A DNA stretch of 64,000 nt from Paraescarpia echinospica (lineage: Eukaryota; Annelida; Polychaeta; Sabellida; Siboglinidae). Shown here one piece after another: positions 1 through 16,050 of the stretch. The stretch covers positions 2,088,270-2,152,269 of the forward strand of contig CM034538.1 of NCBI GenBank assembly GCA_020002185.1. Reading direction: 5' to 3'. The translations under genes and the position numbers were made by a program. Every line of letters starts with the position of its first letter. Position 1 is the first letter of the stretch. The notes under the pieces were generated by a model. That model saw only the letters and a list, made by a program, of their open reading frames with translations, made no database searches and had not been told where the DNA came from.

Positions 1-2790
1 TAAATCATAATATCATTCATTCATTCAATCAATCAATCATTCTTTCATTCATTCATTCAGTCATTCACTCATTCACTCATTCATTTATTCATTCGTTCAT
101 TCATTCATTTATTCATTCAATCATTCGTTCATTCATTCATTCACTCAATCATTTATTCATTCATTATTTCATTCATTCGTTCATTCATTCATTCAATCAG
201 TCAGTCATTCGTTCATTCATTCATTCATTCATTCAATCATTCATTAATTCATTCAATAATTATTTCATTCATTCAATCAATCATTCATTCATTCATTCAT
301 TCCTTCATTCATTCTTTCATTCATTCATTCGTTCGTTCATTCATTCATTCATTCATTCATTCATTCAATCATTCATTCATTCATTCAATCATTCATTCGT
401 TCATTCATTCAATCAATAATTCAATCATTCATTCAGTCATTCATTCATTCATTCATTCAATCATTAATTAATTCGTTCATTAATTCATTAATTCAATCAA
501 TCATTCATTTATTAATTCAATAATTAATTGATTAATTAATTAATTCATTCATTCATTCGTTCGTTCGTTCAATCATTCATTCATTCTATCATTCATTCAT
601 TCATTCATTCAATCATTAATTAATTCGTTCATTAATTCATTAATTCAATCAATCATTCATTTATTAATTCAATAATTAATTGATTAATTAATTAATTCAT
701 TCATTCATTCGTTCGTTCGTTCGTTCAATCATTCATTCATTCTATCATTCTATCATTCATTCATTCATTCATTCAATCTTTTATTCATTCATTCATTCTT
801 CCGTTCATTCATTCATTCATTTATTCAATCATTCATTCATTCATTCGTTCATTCATTCATTCATTTATTCAATCATTTATTCATTCTTTCATTTATTCAT
901 TCATGCATTCAATCATTCTTACATTCATTCGTTCATTCATTTATTCAATCACTTATTCGTTCTTTCATTTATTCATTCATTCATCCATTCATTCATTAAA
1001 TCATTCATTAAATCATTCATTAAATCATTCATTAAATCATTCATTAAATCATTCATTAAATCATTCATTAAATCATTCATTAAATCATTCATTAAATCAT
1101 TCATTAAATCATAATATCATTCATTCATTCAATAAATAAATCATTCTTTCATTCATTCATTCAGTCATTCACTCATTCATTTATTCATTCGTTCATTCAT
1201 TCATTTATTCATTCAATCATTCGTTCATTCATTCATTCATTCATTCATTCACTCAATCATTTATTCATTCATTATTTCATTCATTCGTTCATTCATTCAT
1301 TCATTCAATCAGTCAGTCATTCGTTCATTCATTCATTCATTCAATCATTCATTAATTCATTCAATAATTATTTCATTCATTCAATCAATCATTCATTCAT
1401 TCATTCATTCATTCCTTCATTCATTCTTTCATTCATTCATTCGTTCGTTCATTCATTCATTCATTCATTCAATCATTCATTCGTTCATTCATTCAATCAA
1501 TACTTCAATCATTCATTCAGTCATTCATTCATTCAATCATTAATTAATTCGTTCATTAATTCATTAATTCAATCAATCATTCATTTATTAATTCAATAAT
1601 TAATTGATTAATTAATTAATTAATTCATTCATTCGTTCGTTCGTTCGTTCGTTCGTTCGTTCGTTCGTTCGTTCGTTCAATCATTCATTCATTCTATCAT
1701 TCATTCATTCATTCATTCAATCTTTTATTCATTCATTCATTCATCCGTTCATTCATTCATTCATTTATTCAATCATTCATTCATTCGTTCATTCATTCAT
1801 TCATTTATTCAATCATTTATTCATTCTTTCATTTATTCATTCATGCATTCAATCATTCTTACATTCATTCGTTCATTCATTTATTCAATCACTTATTCGT
1901 TCTTTCATTTATTCATTCATTCATCCATTCATTCATTAAATCATTCATTAAATCATTCATTAAATCATAATATCATTCATTCATTCAATCAATCAATCAT
2001 TCTTTCATTCATTCATTCAGTCATTCACTCATTCATTTATTCATTCGTTCATTCATTCATTTATTCATTCATTCATTTATTCATTCAATCATTCGTTCAT
2101 TCATTCATTCATTCATTCACTCAATCATTTATTCATTCATTCTTTTATTCATTCGTTCATTCATTCATTCATTCAATCAGTCAGTCATTCGTTCATTCAT
2201 TCATTCAATCATTCAATCATTCATTAATTCATTCAATAATTATTTCATTCACTCAATCAATCATTCATTCATTCATTCCTTCATTCATTCTTTCATTCAT
2301 TCGTTCGTTCATTCATTCGTTCGTTCATTCATTCATTCATTCAATAATTCATTCATTCATTCATTCATTCATTCATACATTCATACATTCATTCATTCAT
2401 TCATTCATTCAACCATTCAACCATTCAACCATTTATTAATTCATTCATTCGTTCATTCTTTCATTCATTCATTCATTCACTCGTTCATTCGTTCATTCGT
2501 TCATTCATTCATTCAGTCATTCATTCATTCACTCAATCATTCATTCGTTCATTTATTCATTATTTCGTTCATTCATTCAATAATTCATTCATTCAACCAT
2601 TCATTCATTCATTCATTCATTCATTCATTCATTCATTCATTCATTCATTCATTCATTCATTCAATCAATCATTCGTTCATTCATTCATTCATTCATTCAT
2701 TCAATCATTCAATCATTCATTCGTTTATTCATTCATTCATTCATTCTTTCAATCATTCATTCATTCATTCAGTCAATCAATCATTTATTC
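1..2790. repeat. (ATTC)n tetranucleotide satellite with higher-order structure
   Basis: The whole stretch is built from ATTC/TTCA words with point variants (TTCG, TCAA, TTAA). It is not a pure microsatellite. A block starting near 903 is repeated near 1843, an offset of about 940 bp, and an AT-rich block (TTAATTAATTCG type) recurs near 460, 605 and 1540. The open frames (78 and 198 aa, rich in HSFIHS) come from a 4-bp unit without stop codons and have no gene-like features. The array begins at or before the window edge. Confidence 0.97.
990..1112. repeat. 12-bp subrepeat inside the ATTC satellite
   Basis: The unit ATTCATTAAATC is repeated head to tail about ten times. The homologous place in the second 940-bp copy (about 1930-1972) holds only about three units. 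Copy number therefore changed after the larger block was duplicated. Confidence 0.9.
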
Positions 2791-3859
2791 AATCAATAAA
2801 TGTATGGATGGAGGGATGGAGGGCGGATTGAGGGACGAATGAATGTATGTATATATGTATGTATGCTTGTATATATGGATGGATCGACGGATGGATGGAT
2901 GTACGGATGGATGGATGGATGGATGTATATATGGATGGATGTATTGATGCATGGATGGAAGTAAGGATGGATGGATGTAATGATGGATGTATTAATGTAC
3001 CGATGGAAGTATATATGGATGTAAAAAAATATGGGTGGATGTACGGAAGGATGGATGTACGGATGGACGGATGGGAGATGGATGGACGGATGAATGTATG
3101 TATGTATGTTTGTATGTATGTATGGATGGATGGATGGATGGATGGATATACGGATATATGTATGTATGGATGTAGGGATATATGTATGCATGTACGTATG
3201 TATATATGTATGTATGCATGGATGTATGGATACTTGTATGAATGTATGAATGTATGGATGGTTTAATGTATGGAGGATGGATGTATGTATGCAAGGATGG
3301 ATCGATCGATGTTTGTATGGATGTATGGTTGGATGGATGGAAGTAAGTATGCATGGATGTGTAGATGTATGTATGTGTGTATGTATGTACGTGTGTATGT
3401 ATGGATGCATCGATGGATGGAAGGATGGATGTATATATGGCTGGATGTATGGATGCATGGAAGGATGTACTGACTGATGGATGTTAGGATGGATGTATGG
3501 ATGTACGGACAGAAGGATGGATTAAAGGATGTATTTGTGTATGTATGTATATATGTATGGATGGATTGATGCACTGATTGATGGACGGATCGATGTATGT
3601 AAGGATGTATGGCTGGATGGATGGATGAATATATGGATGAATGTATAGATGTATGGAAGTATTTATGGATGGATATATGGATGGAAGTATGGATGGATAT
3701 ATGGATGGATGGATGTAAGTATACATGGATGTATGGATGTATAGTTGTATGGTTGGAACGACGGATCTATGGACAGGGGGATAGAGGAATGTATGGGTGG
3801 GAGGATGTATGGATGAATGTATTGATGTGTGCATGTATGATTTTTAGGGTGTATGTATG

Positions 3860-3893
<34 letters not shown>

Positions 3894-4898
3894 TGTATGT
3901 GTGTATGGATGTATGGATGTATGTATGTATGTATGTATGGATGGATGTACGGATTGATGTACGGATGGACAGATGGATGTAATGATGCATAGATGTATGG
4001 ATGTATGGATGTTTGGATGTATGGATGTATGGATGGAAGGACGGATGTATGGTTAGAGGGGTGGAGGTATGTAGGGAAGGATGGAGGGATTGATATATGG
4101 ATGGATGTACGGATATATGTATGTATGGATGTAGGGATATATGTATGCATGTACGTATGTATATATGTATGTATGCATGGATGTATGGATAGTTGTATGG
4201 ATGTATGAATGTATAGATGGTTGAATGTATGGAGGATGGATGTATACATGGCTGGATGTATGAATGCATGGGTGGATGTAAGGACGGATGGATGTCAGAA
4301 TGGATGTCAGGATGGATGTACGGAAGTATGAATTTATGGATGGTTCAATGTATGGATGGATGGATGGATGTATGTATTTATGGATGTATGAATGGACGCA
4401 TTGATTTAATGATGCATCGAATTATGCATGGATGTATGGTTGGATGAATGGATGTGTTTATGCATGAATGTATACATGTATGTATGTGTGTATGTATGTA
4501 CGTATGTATGTATGTATGTATGTATGTATGTATGTATGGATGCACCGATGGATGGATGAAAAGATGGATGGATTGATTTATATATGGGTTGATGTATGGA
4601 AGCATGGTTGGATGTAAGGATGGATGGATGTAACAATGTATGTATGGACGAACGGATGGAAGGATAGTTTGATGGATGTATGTATGTATGTATGAATGTT
4701 TGTATGGCTGGATGGATGGATGGATGTATTGTTTTATGGATGGACCTATGTATGTATGGATGTATGGTTGGATGGATGTATGTATGTATGGATGGAATGA
4801 CGGATCTATGGATAGGGGGATGGAGGAATGTATGGGTGGGAGGATGTATGGATGAATGGATTGATGTATGCATGAATGTTTATTAGGGTGTGTGTATG

Positions 4899-4932
<34 letters not shown>

Positions 4933-7900
4933 TGTATGTGTGTATAGATATATGGATGTATGTATGTATGTATGTATGGAAGATTGTACGGATTGATGTA
5001 CGGATGAACATATGGATGTAAGGGAAGAAGTATGCATGGATGGATGTATGGATGGATGCATGGATGGATGTATAGATGCATGTATGGATGGATGTATGGG
5101 TGGATGTATGGATGGATGTATGGACGGATGTATGTATGGATGTATGGATGGATATATGGATGGATGGATGGATATATGGTTGGATGGATGGATGGATGTA
5201 TGTATCCATGAATGTATAGATGAATGTATGTGTGTATGTATGTACGTATGTATGTATGGATGCACCGATGGATGGATGTAAGGATGGATGGATTGATGTA
5301 TGGATGCATGGTTGGATGTAAGGATGGATGGATGTAAGGATGAATGTATGGATGAACGGATGGAAGGATAGATTGATGGTTGTATGTATGTATGTATGTA
5401 TGTATGTATGTATGTATGTATGTATGTATGTATGAATGTTTGTATGGATGGATGGATGGAGGGATGTATTGATTGATGGATGGATCTAAGTATGTATGGA
5501 TGTATGGTTGGATGGATGTATGTATGTATGGATGGATGTATATATGTATGGAAGTGTGTATGGATGTATGGATGGATGGATGTATGGATGGATGTATGGA
5601 TGTATGTATGGATGAATGTATTGAAGGATGTATGGAAGGATGTATGGACGGATGTATGTATGGATGGATGGATGGATGGACGGGTGTATGGTTGGATGGA
5701 TTGATAAATGTATGGATGGATGTATGTATGTATGGATGGATGTATTGATGGATATACGGACATATGTATGTATGGATGTAGGGATATAGGTATACATGTA
5801 CGTATGTATATATTTACGTATGCATGGATGTATGGATAGTTGTATGGATGTATGAATGTATGGATGGTTGAATGAATGCAGGACGTATGTATGTATGGAT
5901 GGATGTATGGATGGATGAATGGATGGATATATTGAATGTGGATGGATCAATGTATGTATGGATGCATGGTTGGATGTAAGGATGGATGGATGTAGGGATG
6001 AATGTATGGATGTACGGATGGAAGGATGGATTGATGGATGTATGTATGCATGGATGGAAGTATGGATGGATATATGTATGCATGTACGTATGTAAGTATA
6101 CGTGGATGTATGGATGTATAGTTGTATGGATGGAACGAAGGATCTATGGGTTGGGGGATGGAGGAATGTATGGGTGGGAGGATGTATGGATGAATGGATT
6201 GATGTACGCATGTATGTTTATTAGGTTGTATGTATGTATATATGTATGTATGTGTGTATGGATGTATGGTTGTATGTATGTATGTATGTATGTATGTATG
6301 TATGTATGTATGTATGTATGTATGTATGTATGTATGTATGTATGTATGTATGTATGTATGTATGTATGTATGTATGTATGGATGGATGTACGGATTGGTG
6401 TACGGATGGACATATGGATGTAAGGATAGAAGTGTGGATGGATGTAATGACGTATGGATGGATGTATGGATAGAGGGATGGAGGTATGTAAGGAAGGATG
6501 GAGGGATTGATATATGGATGGATGTACGGATATATGTATGTCTGGATGTAGGGATATATGTATGCATGTACGTATGTATATATGTATGTATGCATGTATG
6601 TATGGATAGTTGTATGGATGTATGAATGTATGCAAGGATGGATGGATCGATGTATGTATGAATGTATGGTTGGATGGATGGATGGATGGATGTATGCATA
6701 TATGTGTAGATGTATGTATTTGAGTATGTATGTTCGTATGTATGTATGGATGCATCGAAGGATGGAAGGATGGGTGTATATATTGTTGTATGTATGGATG
6801 CATGGAAGGATGTAAGGACGGATGGATGTCAGGATGGATGTATGGATGTACGGATGGAAGGCAGGATTAATGGATGTATATATGTATGTATATATGTATG
6901 TATGGATGGGTTTATGTATTGATATATGGATGGATCGATGTATGTAAGGATGTATGGTTGGATGGATATATGTATGTATGAATGGATGTATAGATGTATG
7001 GAAGTATATATGGATGGATATATGGATGGAAGTATGGAAGGATGTATGGATGGATGTATGGATGGATGTATGGAAGGATGTACGGATAGATGTGTTGATG
7101 GATGTATGGAAGGATGAATGGATGTGTGGTTGGATGGATGGAAGGAAGTATGGATGGATGTATGTATGGATGGATGTATGGATGGATGTACGGATATATG
7201 TATGCATGTATGTATATATATGTATGTATGCATGGATGTAAGAATGGTTGAATGGATGTGTGAATGTTTGGATGGTTGAATGTGTGGATGGATGGATGGA
7301 TGGATGGAAGGATAGATGTATTGATGTATTCTTTGATGGATGTATCGATGTATGTATGGATGTATGGATGTATGGATGTATGGATGGATGTATGTATGGA
7401 AGGATGAAAAGATGTAATGTATGTATATATGTATGTATGTATGTATTTATGTATATATGGACGCATCTATGGATGGATGGATGTACGGATGGATGGATGT
7501 ATGGATGCATGGATGGATGTAAGGATGGATGGATGTAATGATGGATGTATTGATATACGGATGGAAGTATATATGGATGTAAGGAAATATGGATGGATGT
7601 ACGGATAGATGGATTTATGGATGGAGGGATGGGAGATGGATGGACGGGTGAATGTATGTATGTATGTACGTATGGATGAGTGGATGGATGTATGGATGTA
7701 TCGATGGATGGGTGGATGAAAGGATGGATGGATGGATGGATGGATGGGTGTAAGATCGGATGGATGAATGTATGAAAGGTTGCACGGATGTACGAATCAA
7801 TGGACGGATGAATGGATTGAGGAATGGACGGATGGATTGACGTATGATTGTATGGATGTATGGATGTATGGATGTATGGATGAAACGATGTATGGATGTA

Positions 7901-8122
7901 TGGTTGTATGGAATGATGTATGTATATGGATGTATGGAAGTACGGATCTACGTATATATGTAAGCAGGGATATATGGATGGATGTGTGGATGGATGGATG
8001 AAAGTACGGACGGATGGACGTATGGGTTGATGTATGAATGTATGGATGGATGAATGTATGTATGTTTGTAAGGGTGTATGTATGTATGTATGTATGTATG
8101 TATGTATATATGTATGTATCTT

Positions 8123-8156
<34 letters not shown>

Positions 8157-8896
8157 TGTATCTATATATATATATATATACGTATGTATGGATGGATGTA
8201 TGGATGTGTGAATGTATGAATGTATGAATGTATGGATGTAAGGATGTATGGAATGATGTATGCATAGATGTACTGATGGATAGATGGATGTACGGATAAA
8301 TGGGTGGATGGATGTTAGAATGCATGGATGCATGTATGTATGGAAGGAAGGACTGATGTATGGATAGGGGTATGGAAGAATGTATGGGTGGACGGATGTA
8401 TGGTTGAATGGATGTATGTATGTATGTATGTATGTATGAGTCTTTGTAAGGGTGTGTGTAAGTATGTATGTATGTATATATGTATTTGTGTCCATCCATC
8501 CATCCTTCCATGTATGTATGTAAGTATGTTTGTATGTATGTATGTATGTATGTATGTATGTATGTATGTATGTATGTATGTATGTATGTATGTATGGAAG
8601 TTTGTATGGATGTTTGAATAAAAGGATTTTTGAATGTATGGAAGGATGGATGGATGGATGAATGGATGGATGGAATGTTGTAAGGATGTATGAATGTATG
8701 TATGGTTGAATGTATTGAAATATGGATGTATGGATGTATGTATGTATGGATGGATGGATGGAAGGATGTGTTGATTTACCGATGGATCTATGTATGTGTG
8801 GATGCATGTTTAAATGGATGTATGGATATATGTATGAGTGGATGTATGTATGTATATATCTTTGTAAGTGTGTATGTATGTATGCATGTACGTATG

Positions 8897-8929
<33 letters not shown>

Positions 8930-9695
8930 GTGTCAATCCATCCATCCATCCATGTATGTATGTATGTATGTATGTATGTATGTATGTATGTATGTATGTA
9001 TGTATGTACGGATGGATGGATGGATGTATGGATAGTTGTATAGATGTACGAATGTATGGATGGTTGAATGTATGGATGGATTGACGGATGGACGGTTGTA
9101 TGGATGTATGAATGTATGGATGTCTGTATGTATATATGTTTGTCAGAGTGTATATATGTATGAATATACATGTGTGTATGTATGTATGTATGTACGTATG
9201 TATGTATGTATGTATGTATGTATGTATGTATGTATGTATGTATGTATATATGTATATATGGATGCATCGATGGATGGATGGATGGATGGATGGATGTATG
9301 GATGATTGGATGGATGGATGTATATATGAATGTAAGGAAATATGGAAGGATGTACGGATGGATGGATAGATGTATGGATGTATGTATGTATGTTTGTGTG
9401 GATAAATGGATGGATGTTTAGATGTATCGATGGATTGGTGGAAGTAGGATGGATGTATGGATGGATGTATGTATGGATGGATGTATAGATGTATGGAAAT
9501 ATTTATGGATGGATATATGGATGGAAGTATGGATGGATGAATAGATGGATGGATGTAAGTATACATGTATGGATGTATAATTGTATGGATGGAACGACGG
9601 ATCTATGGATAGGAGGTTTGAGGATTGTATGGGTGGGAGGTTGGATGGATGAATGAATTGATGTATGCATGTATGTTTATTAGGGTGTATGTATG

Positions 9696-9729
<34 letters not shown>

Positions 9730-11362
9730 TGCATGTGTGTATGGATGTATGGATGTATGGATGTATGTATGTATGTATGTATGTATGTATATATGGATGT
9801 ACGGATTAAAGGACGGATGTATGGATAGAGGGATGGAGGTATGAAGGGAAGGATGGAGGGATTGATATGTGGAAGGATGTACGGATATATGTGTGTATGG
9901 ATGTAGGGTCATGTGTATGCATGTACGTATGTATATATGTTTGTATGCATGGATGTATGGATGGTTGTAAGGAAGTATGTTTGAATGGATGTATGAATGT
10001 ATGGATGGATGAATGGATGCATTGATTTAATGATGGATCGAAATATGTATGTATGCATGAATGTATAGGTGTATGTATATGTGTATGTATGTACGTATGT
10101 ATGTATTGATGCACCGATGGATGGATGGATGTAAGGATGGATGGATTGATGTATATATAGGTTGATGTATGGAAGCATGTATGGATGTAATGATGGATGG
10201 ATGTAAGGATGAATGTATGGATGAACGGATGCATGGATAGATTGATGTATGTATGTATGTATGTATGTAAAAATGTTTGTATGGATGAATGGATGGATGG
10301 ATGTGTGGATGGATGTATGGAAGGATGGATGGATGTATGGTTGGATGGATGGAAGAAAGTATGGAAAGGTGTATGTATGGATGGATGTATGGATGGATAT
10401 ATATATATACATGTATGTATGTATATATTTATGTATGATGGATGTATGGATGTTTGAATGGATGTATGAATGTATGGATGGATGAATGGATGCATTGATT
10501 TAATGATGGATCGAAATATGTATGTATGCATGAATGTATAGGTGTATGTATATGTGTATGGATGTTTGAATGGATGTATGAATGTATGGATGGTTGAATG
10601 TGTGGATGGATGGATGGATGGATGTACGGATGGATGTATAGACGTAATGTAGGTATATATGTATGTATGTATGTATATATGTATATATAGACGCATCTAT
10701 GGATGGATGGATGTACGGATGGGTGGACGGATGTATATATGGATGGATGTATGGATGCATGGATGGATGTATGGATGGATGGATGTAATGATGGATGTAT
10801 TGATGTGCGGATGTAAGTATATATGGATGTAAGGAAATATGGATGGATGTACGGATAGATGGACTTATGGATGGAGGGATGGGAAATGGATGGACGGGTG
10901 AATGTATGTATCTATGTATGTATGTATGGATTAGTGGATGTATGTATGGATGTATCGATGGATGGGTGGATGTATGGATGGATGGATGTATACATGCATG
11001 AATATATGGATGTATGGATGGAAGATCGGATATATTAATGTATGAAAGGTTGTACGGATGTACGAATCAATGGACGGATGGATGGATTGAGGAATGGATG
11101 GATGGATGGACGTATGATTGTATGGATGTATGGATGTATGGATGAAAGAATGTATGGATGTATGGTTGTATGGAATGTTGTATGTATACGGATGTATGGA
11201 AGTACGGATCCAAGTATATATGGAAGTAGGGATATATGGATGGATGTGTGGATGGATGTATGAAAGTACGGATTGATGGACGTATGGGTGGATGTATGAA
11301 TGTATGGATGGATGAATGTATGTATGTTTGTAAGGGGATATGTATGTATGTATGTATGTATC

Positions 11363-11398
<36 letters not shown>

Positions 11399-14300
11399 TG
11401 TATGTGTGCATGTGTGCATGTGTGTATGTATGGATGGATGTATGGATGTATGAATGTATAAAGGTATGGATGTAAGGATGTATGGAATTATGTATGCATA
11501 GATGTACTGATGGATAGATGGATGTACGGATAGATGGGTGGATGGATGTAAGAATACATGGATGTATGTATGTATGGAAGGAAGGACGGATGTATGGATA
11601 GGGGCGTGGACGTATGTATGGGTGGACGGATGTATGGTTGAATGGATGTATGTATGTATGTATGTATGTATGTATGATACTTTGTAAGGGTGTATGTGAG
11701 TATGTATGTATGTATATACGTATGTGTGTCCATCCATCCATCCATCCATCCATCCATCCATATATGTATGTATGTATGTATGTATGTAAGTATGTATGTA
11801 TGTATGGATGGTTGGATGGATGGATGTTTGTATGGATGTTTGAATAAATGTATTGTTGAATGTATGGATGGATGGATGGATGGATGGACGGGTGGTTGGA
11901 TGGATGGACGGATGGATGGAAGGTTGTATGGATGTATGAATGTATGTATGGTTGAATTTATTGAAATATGGATGTATGGATGTATGTATGTATGGTTGGA
12001 TGGATGGATTGATGTATTGATTTATGGACGGATCGATGTTTGTCAGGATGTATGGTTGGATTGATGGATGTATGTATGGGTGGATGTATAGATGTATGGA
12101 AGTGTATATGGATGGATGTATGGATGAAAGAATGGATGGGTGTATGGATGGATGTATGGACGGATGTATGGATGGATGTGTGGATGGATGTATGGAAGGA
12201 TGGATGGATGTATGGTTAGATGGATGGAAGAAAGTATGGATCGATGTATATATGGATGGATGTACGGATGGATGTACGGATGTATGTATATATGGATGTA
12301 GGGATATATGTATGCATGAACGTATGTATTTATGTACGTATGCATGGATGGATATATGTATGAATGGATGCATGGTTGGATGGTGGATGTATGTATGGGT
12401 GGATGTATAGATGTATGGAAGTATGAATGGAAGTATGTATGGATGGATGTATGGAAGGTTGTATGGTTGGATGGATGGATGGATGAATGTATGGATTGGC
12501 TTGATGTATGTATGGATGGATGTATGGATTGATGTATGGATGAATATATGGATATATGTACGTATGGATGCAGGGATATATGTATGCATCAACGTATGTA
12601 TCTATGTACGTATGCATGGATATGTATGAATGGATATATGTATGTATGTATCTTTGTAAGGGTGTATGTATGTATGTATGTGTGTATGTATGTATGTATG
12701 TATGTATGTATGTATGTATGTATATATGTATGTATGTATGCGTTTCCATACATCCATCCATCCATGTATGTATATATGTATGAATGGATGGATGTATGGA
12801 TGGTTGTATGGATGTACGACTGTATGGATGGTTGAATGTATGGATGGTTGAATGTATGGATTGATGGACGGGTGGACGGTTGTATGTATGTATGAATGTA
12901 TTGATGGTTGAATGTATGGATGTATGGATGGAAGGATGTATGTATGTATGTATGTATATATGGATGTATGGATGCATGAATGTATGGATGTATGGATGTA
13001 TGGATGTATGGATGTATGGATGTATGGATGTATGGATTGATGTATGTATGTATGTTTGTTTGGAAGTACGGATGTACGTATATATGGAAGTAGAGATATC
13101 AGGATGGATGTATGGATGGATGGATGGATGTGCGGATGGATGGAAGTATTGGTGGATGTAAGGATGTATGGATGGATGGATGTATGTATGTATGTATATA
13201 TGGATGTATGGATGTATGGATGTATGGATGTATGGATGTATGGATAGATGTATGTATGTATGTTTGTATGAAAGTACGGATGTACGTATATATGAAAGTA
13301 GGGATATATGGATGGATGTATGGATGGATGGTTGGATGGAAGTATGGGTGGATGGAAGTATGGGTGGATGTATGGATGTATGTATGTATGTATGTGTATG
13401 TATGTATGTATGTATGTATGTATGTATGTATGTATGTATCTGTGTACGTAAGGATGTATGTATGGATGTATGGATGTCTGGATGTATGGATGTACGGATG
13501 TATGTATGTATGGATTGATGTATGTATGGATGTACGGATGGATAGATGGATGTCCGGATAGATGGGTGGATGGATGTATGGATGCATGGATGTATGGATG
13601 TAGGGATGGGTGGAAGGACGGATCTATGCATGGAGGGTTGGATGGATGTATATATAGAATGAAGGAAGGAAGTATGGATGAAATGATGTATGGATGTATA
13701 TATGGATGTATGTGCGTACGTACGTATGTATGTACGTATGTATGTATGTATGTATGTATGTATGCATGTATGTATGTATGTATGTATGGATGTATCGATG
13801 GATGGATGGATGTATACATGTATGTATGTATGTATGTGTGTATGTATGTATGTGTGTATGTATGTATGTGTGTATGTATGTATGTGTGTATGTATGGATG
13901 GATGTATGGATGTTTGAACGTATGGATGTATGTATGTATGGATATATGGATTGATGTATGCATTGATGTACGGATGGATAGATGGATGGACGGTGAGATG
14001 GGTGAATAGATGTAAGGATTCATGGATGTATGAATGTATGGATGGATGTATGGATGTACGAATGGATGGATGTACGGATGGATGGGGAGGATGGATGTGT
14101 GGATGTATGAATGTATGGATGGTTAAAAGTACGGATGGATGTATGGATAGATCGACGGATGTATGATTGGATGGATGGATGGATATATAGATGTATGTAT
14201 GGATGATTGGATGTATGGATGGTTCGATGGTTGTATGGACGGATGGATGGATGGACGTATGGATGGATAAATGTATGTATGGATGAATGAATGAATGAAT

Positions 14301-15303
14301 GAATGTAGGGATGGTTGGATGGGTGTATGGATATATGGAAGGATGGATCGATGGATGTATATATGGATGTATGTACATATGTATGTATTTATGTATGTAT
14401 GGATGGATTGATGGATGGATGTATGGATGGTTGGATGTATGGATACATGGATGTATGGATGTGTGGATGGAAGGACGTATGTATGGATGAATGGGTGTAC
14501 AGGTGGATGGATGTATATATGTTTGGATGTATGGATTGCTGTATGTAAGTATGGATGTATAGAAATATGGATGTATGTATATATGGTTGTAGAGATATAT
14601 ATATAGATGTATTAGTGGATGGATGGATGAGCGGATATATAGAAGTACGGATGGATAATGGATGTATGGATGTAAGTTTGTATGAATGGATGTATGAATG
14701 TATGGAGGTGTGGATGTATGTATGTATGGATGGATGGTTTGATGTATGTATGAATGTATGGATGTATGTAAGTATGGATGTTTTGATTGATATATGTATG
14801 TATGTATGTATGTACGTACGGGAGTATGGATGGATGGATGTATGAATACATGGATGGTTGAGTGTATGGATGGATGTATGGATGTATCAATGGAGAGATG
14901 GATGTATGTATGTATGTATGTATGGATGTATGGTCGGATGGATGGATGGATGGATGGATGAATGTATGGGTGGATGTAAGGGTGGATGGATGGATATATG
15001 GATGGATGGATGGACGGATGAATGTATGGATGGATGTATGTATGGATGGATGTATGAATGGATGCACGGATGTATGGATATATGTATGGATGTACGGATG
15101 TATGTATGTATCTATGCATGTATTTATGTATGTATGAATGGATGTATGGATGTGTGTATGTATGGATGGATGGATTGATGTATGTCTGTATGGATGTGTG
15201 GATGTATGGATGGAAGGATGGATGTATTGATGAATTGATGTACGGATGGATGGATGGATGCATGTGTGGGGGGATGGAGGAATTTATGGGTGGATGGATG
15301 AAT
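2791..15303. repeat. 12.5-kb GGAT/GTAT tetranucleotide satellite block
   Basis: Near 2790 the top strand switches abruptly from ATTC words to GGATG/GTATG words, which continue to 15.3 kb. Longer motifs recur. A GGGTGGGAGGATG-containing segment appears near 3790, 4830, 6170 and 9630. A segment containing GTAGGGATATATGTATGC appears near 3170, 4130, 6545 and elsewhere. The region near 7780-8860 resembles 11040-12070. Four short islands carry the reverse-complement word CATCC. Open frames up to 977 aa ([10 protein letters not shown] or MYVCMDGW composition) are artefacts: both GTAT and GGAT units are stop-free in every frame on both strands. Confidence 0.97.
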
Positions 15304-16050
15304 GGATTATGCCTATGTCTATATATATGTCTGTGTCTATGTCTATGACTATACTCGCCAACTGGTTGGCCCCCACTGGTGGGTTATATCTTTGTCTTTG
15401 TCTACATGTATATGTCTATGGTCCCCCACTGGTTGGTCCCCCACTGGTGGGTAATGTCTATGCTTTGTCTATGTTCGTGGTCCCCCCACTGGTTGGTCCC
15501 CCACTGGTGGGTTATGTCTGTCTATGTCTATGTCCATGGTCCCCCACTGGTTGTTTATGTCTGTCTATATCTATGGTCCCCACTGGTGGGTTATGTCTAT
15601 ATCTCAATGTATATGTTCCCCCACTGGTGGGTTATGTCTAAGTCTATATCAATGTATATGTCTATATATATATATGCCTATGTTTATGTCTATGGTCCCT
15701 CACTGGTTGGCCCCCAACTGGTGGGTTATGTCTATGTCCATGGTCCCCCACTGGTTGTTTATGTCTATATCTATGGTCCCCACTGGTGGGTTATGTCTAA
15801 GTCTATATCAATGTATATGTCTATATATATGCCTATGTCTATGTCTATGGTCCCTCATTGGTTGGCACCCAACCGATGGGTTATGTCTATGTCCATGGTC
15901 CCCCACTGATTGGTCCCCCACTGGTGGGTTATGTCTATGTCTATGGTCCCCTACTGCTTGGTCCCACACTGGTGGGTTATGTTTATGTCCATGATCCCCC
16001 ACTGGTTGGTCCCCAATTTTTGGGTTATGTCTATGTATCTGTCTATGTCA

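Noticed and set aside
12330..15263. 977-aa minus-strand open frame rich in HPSIHTYIH
   Set aside because: It is a by-product of GGAT/GTAT tetranucleotides, which lack stops in all frames. There is no splice context and the composition changes with the repeat, so it is not a gene.
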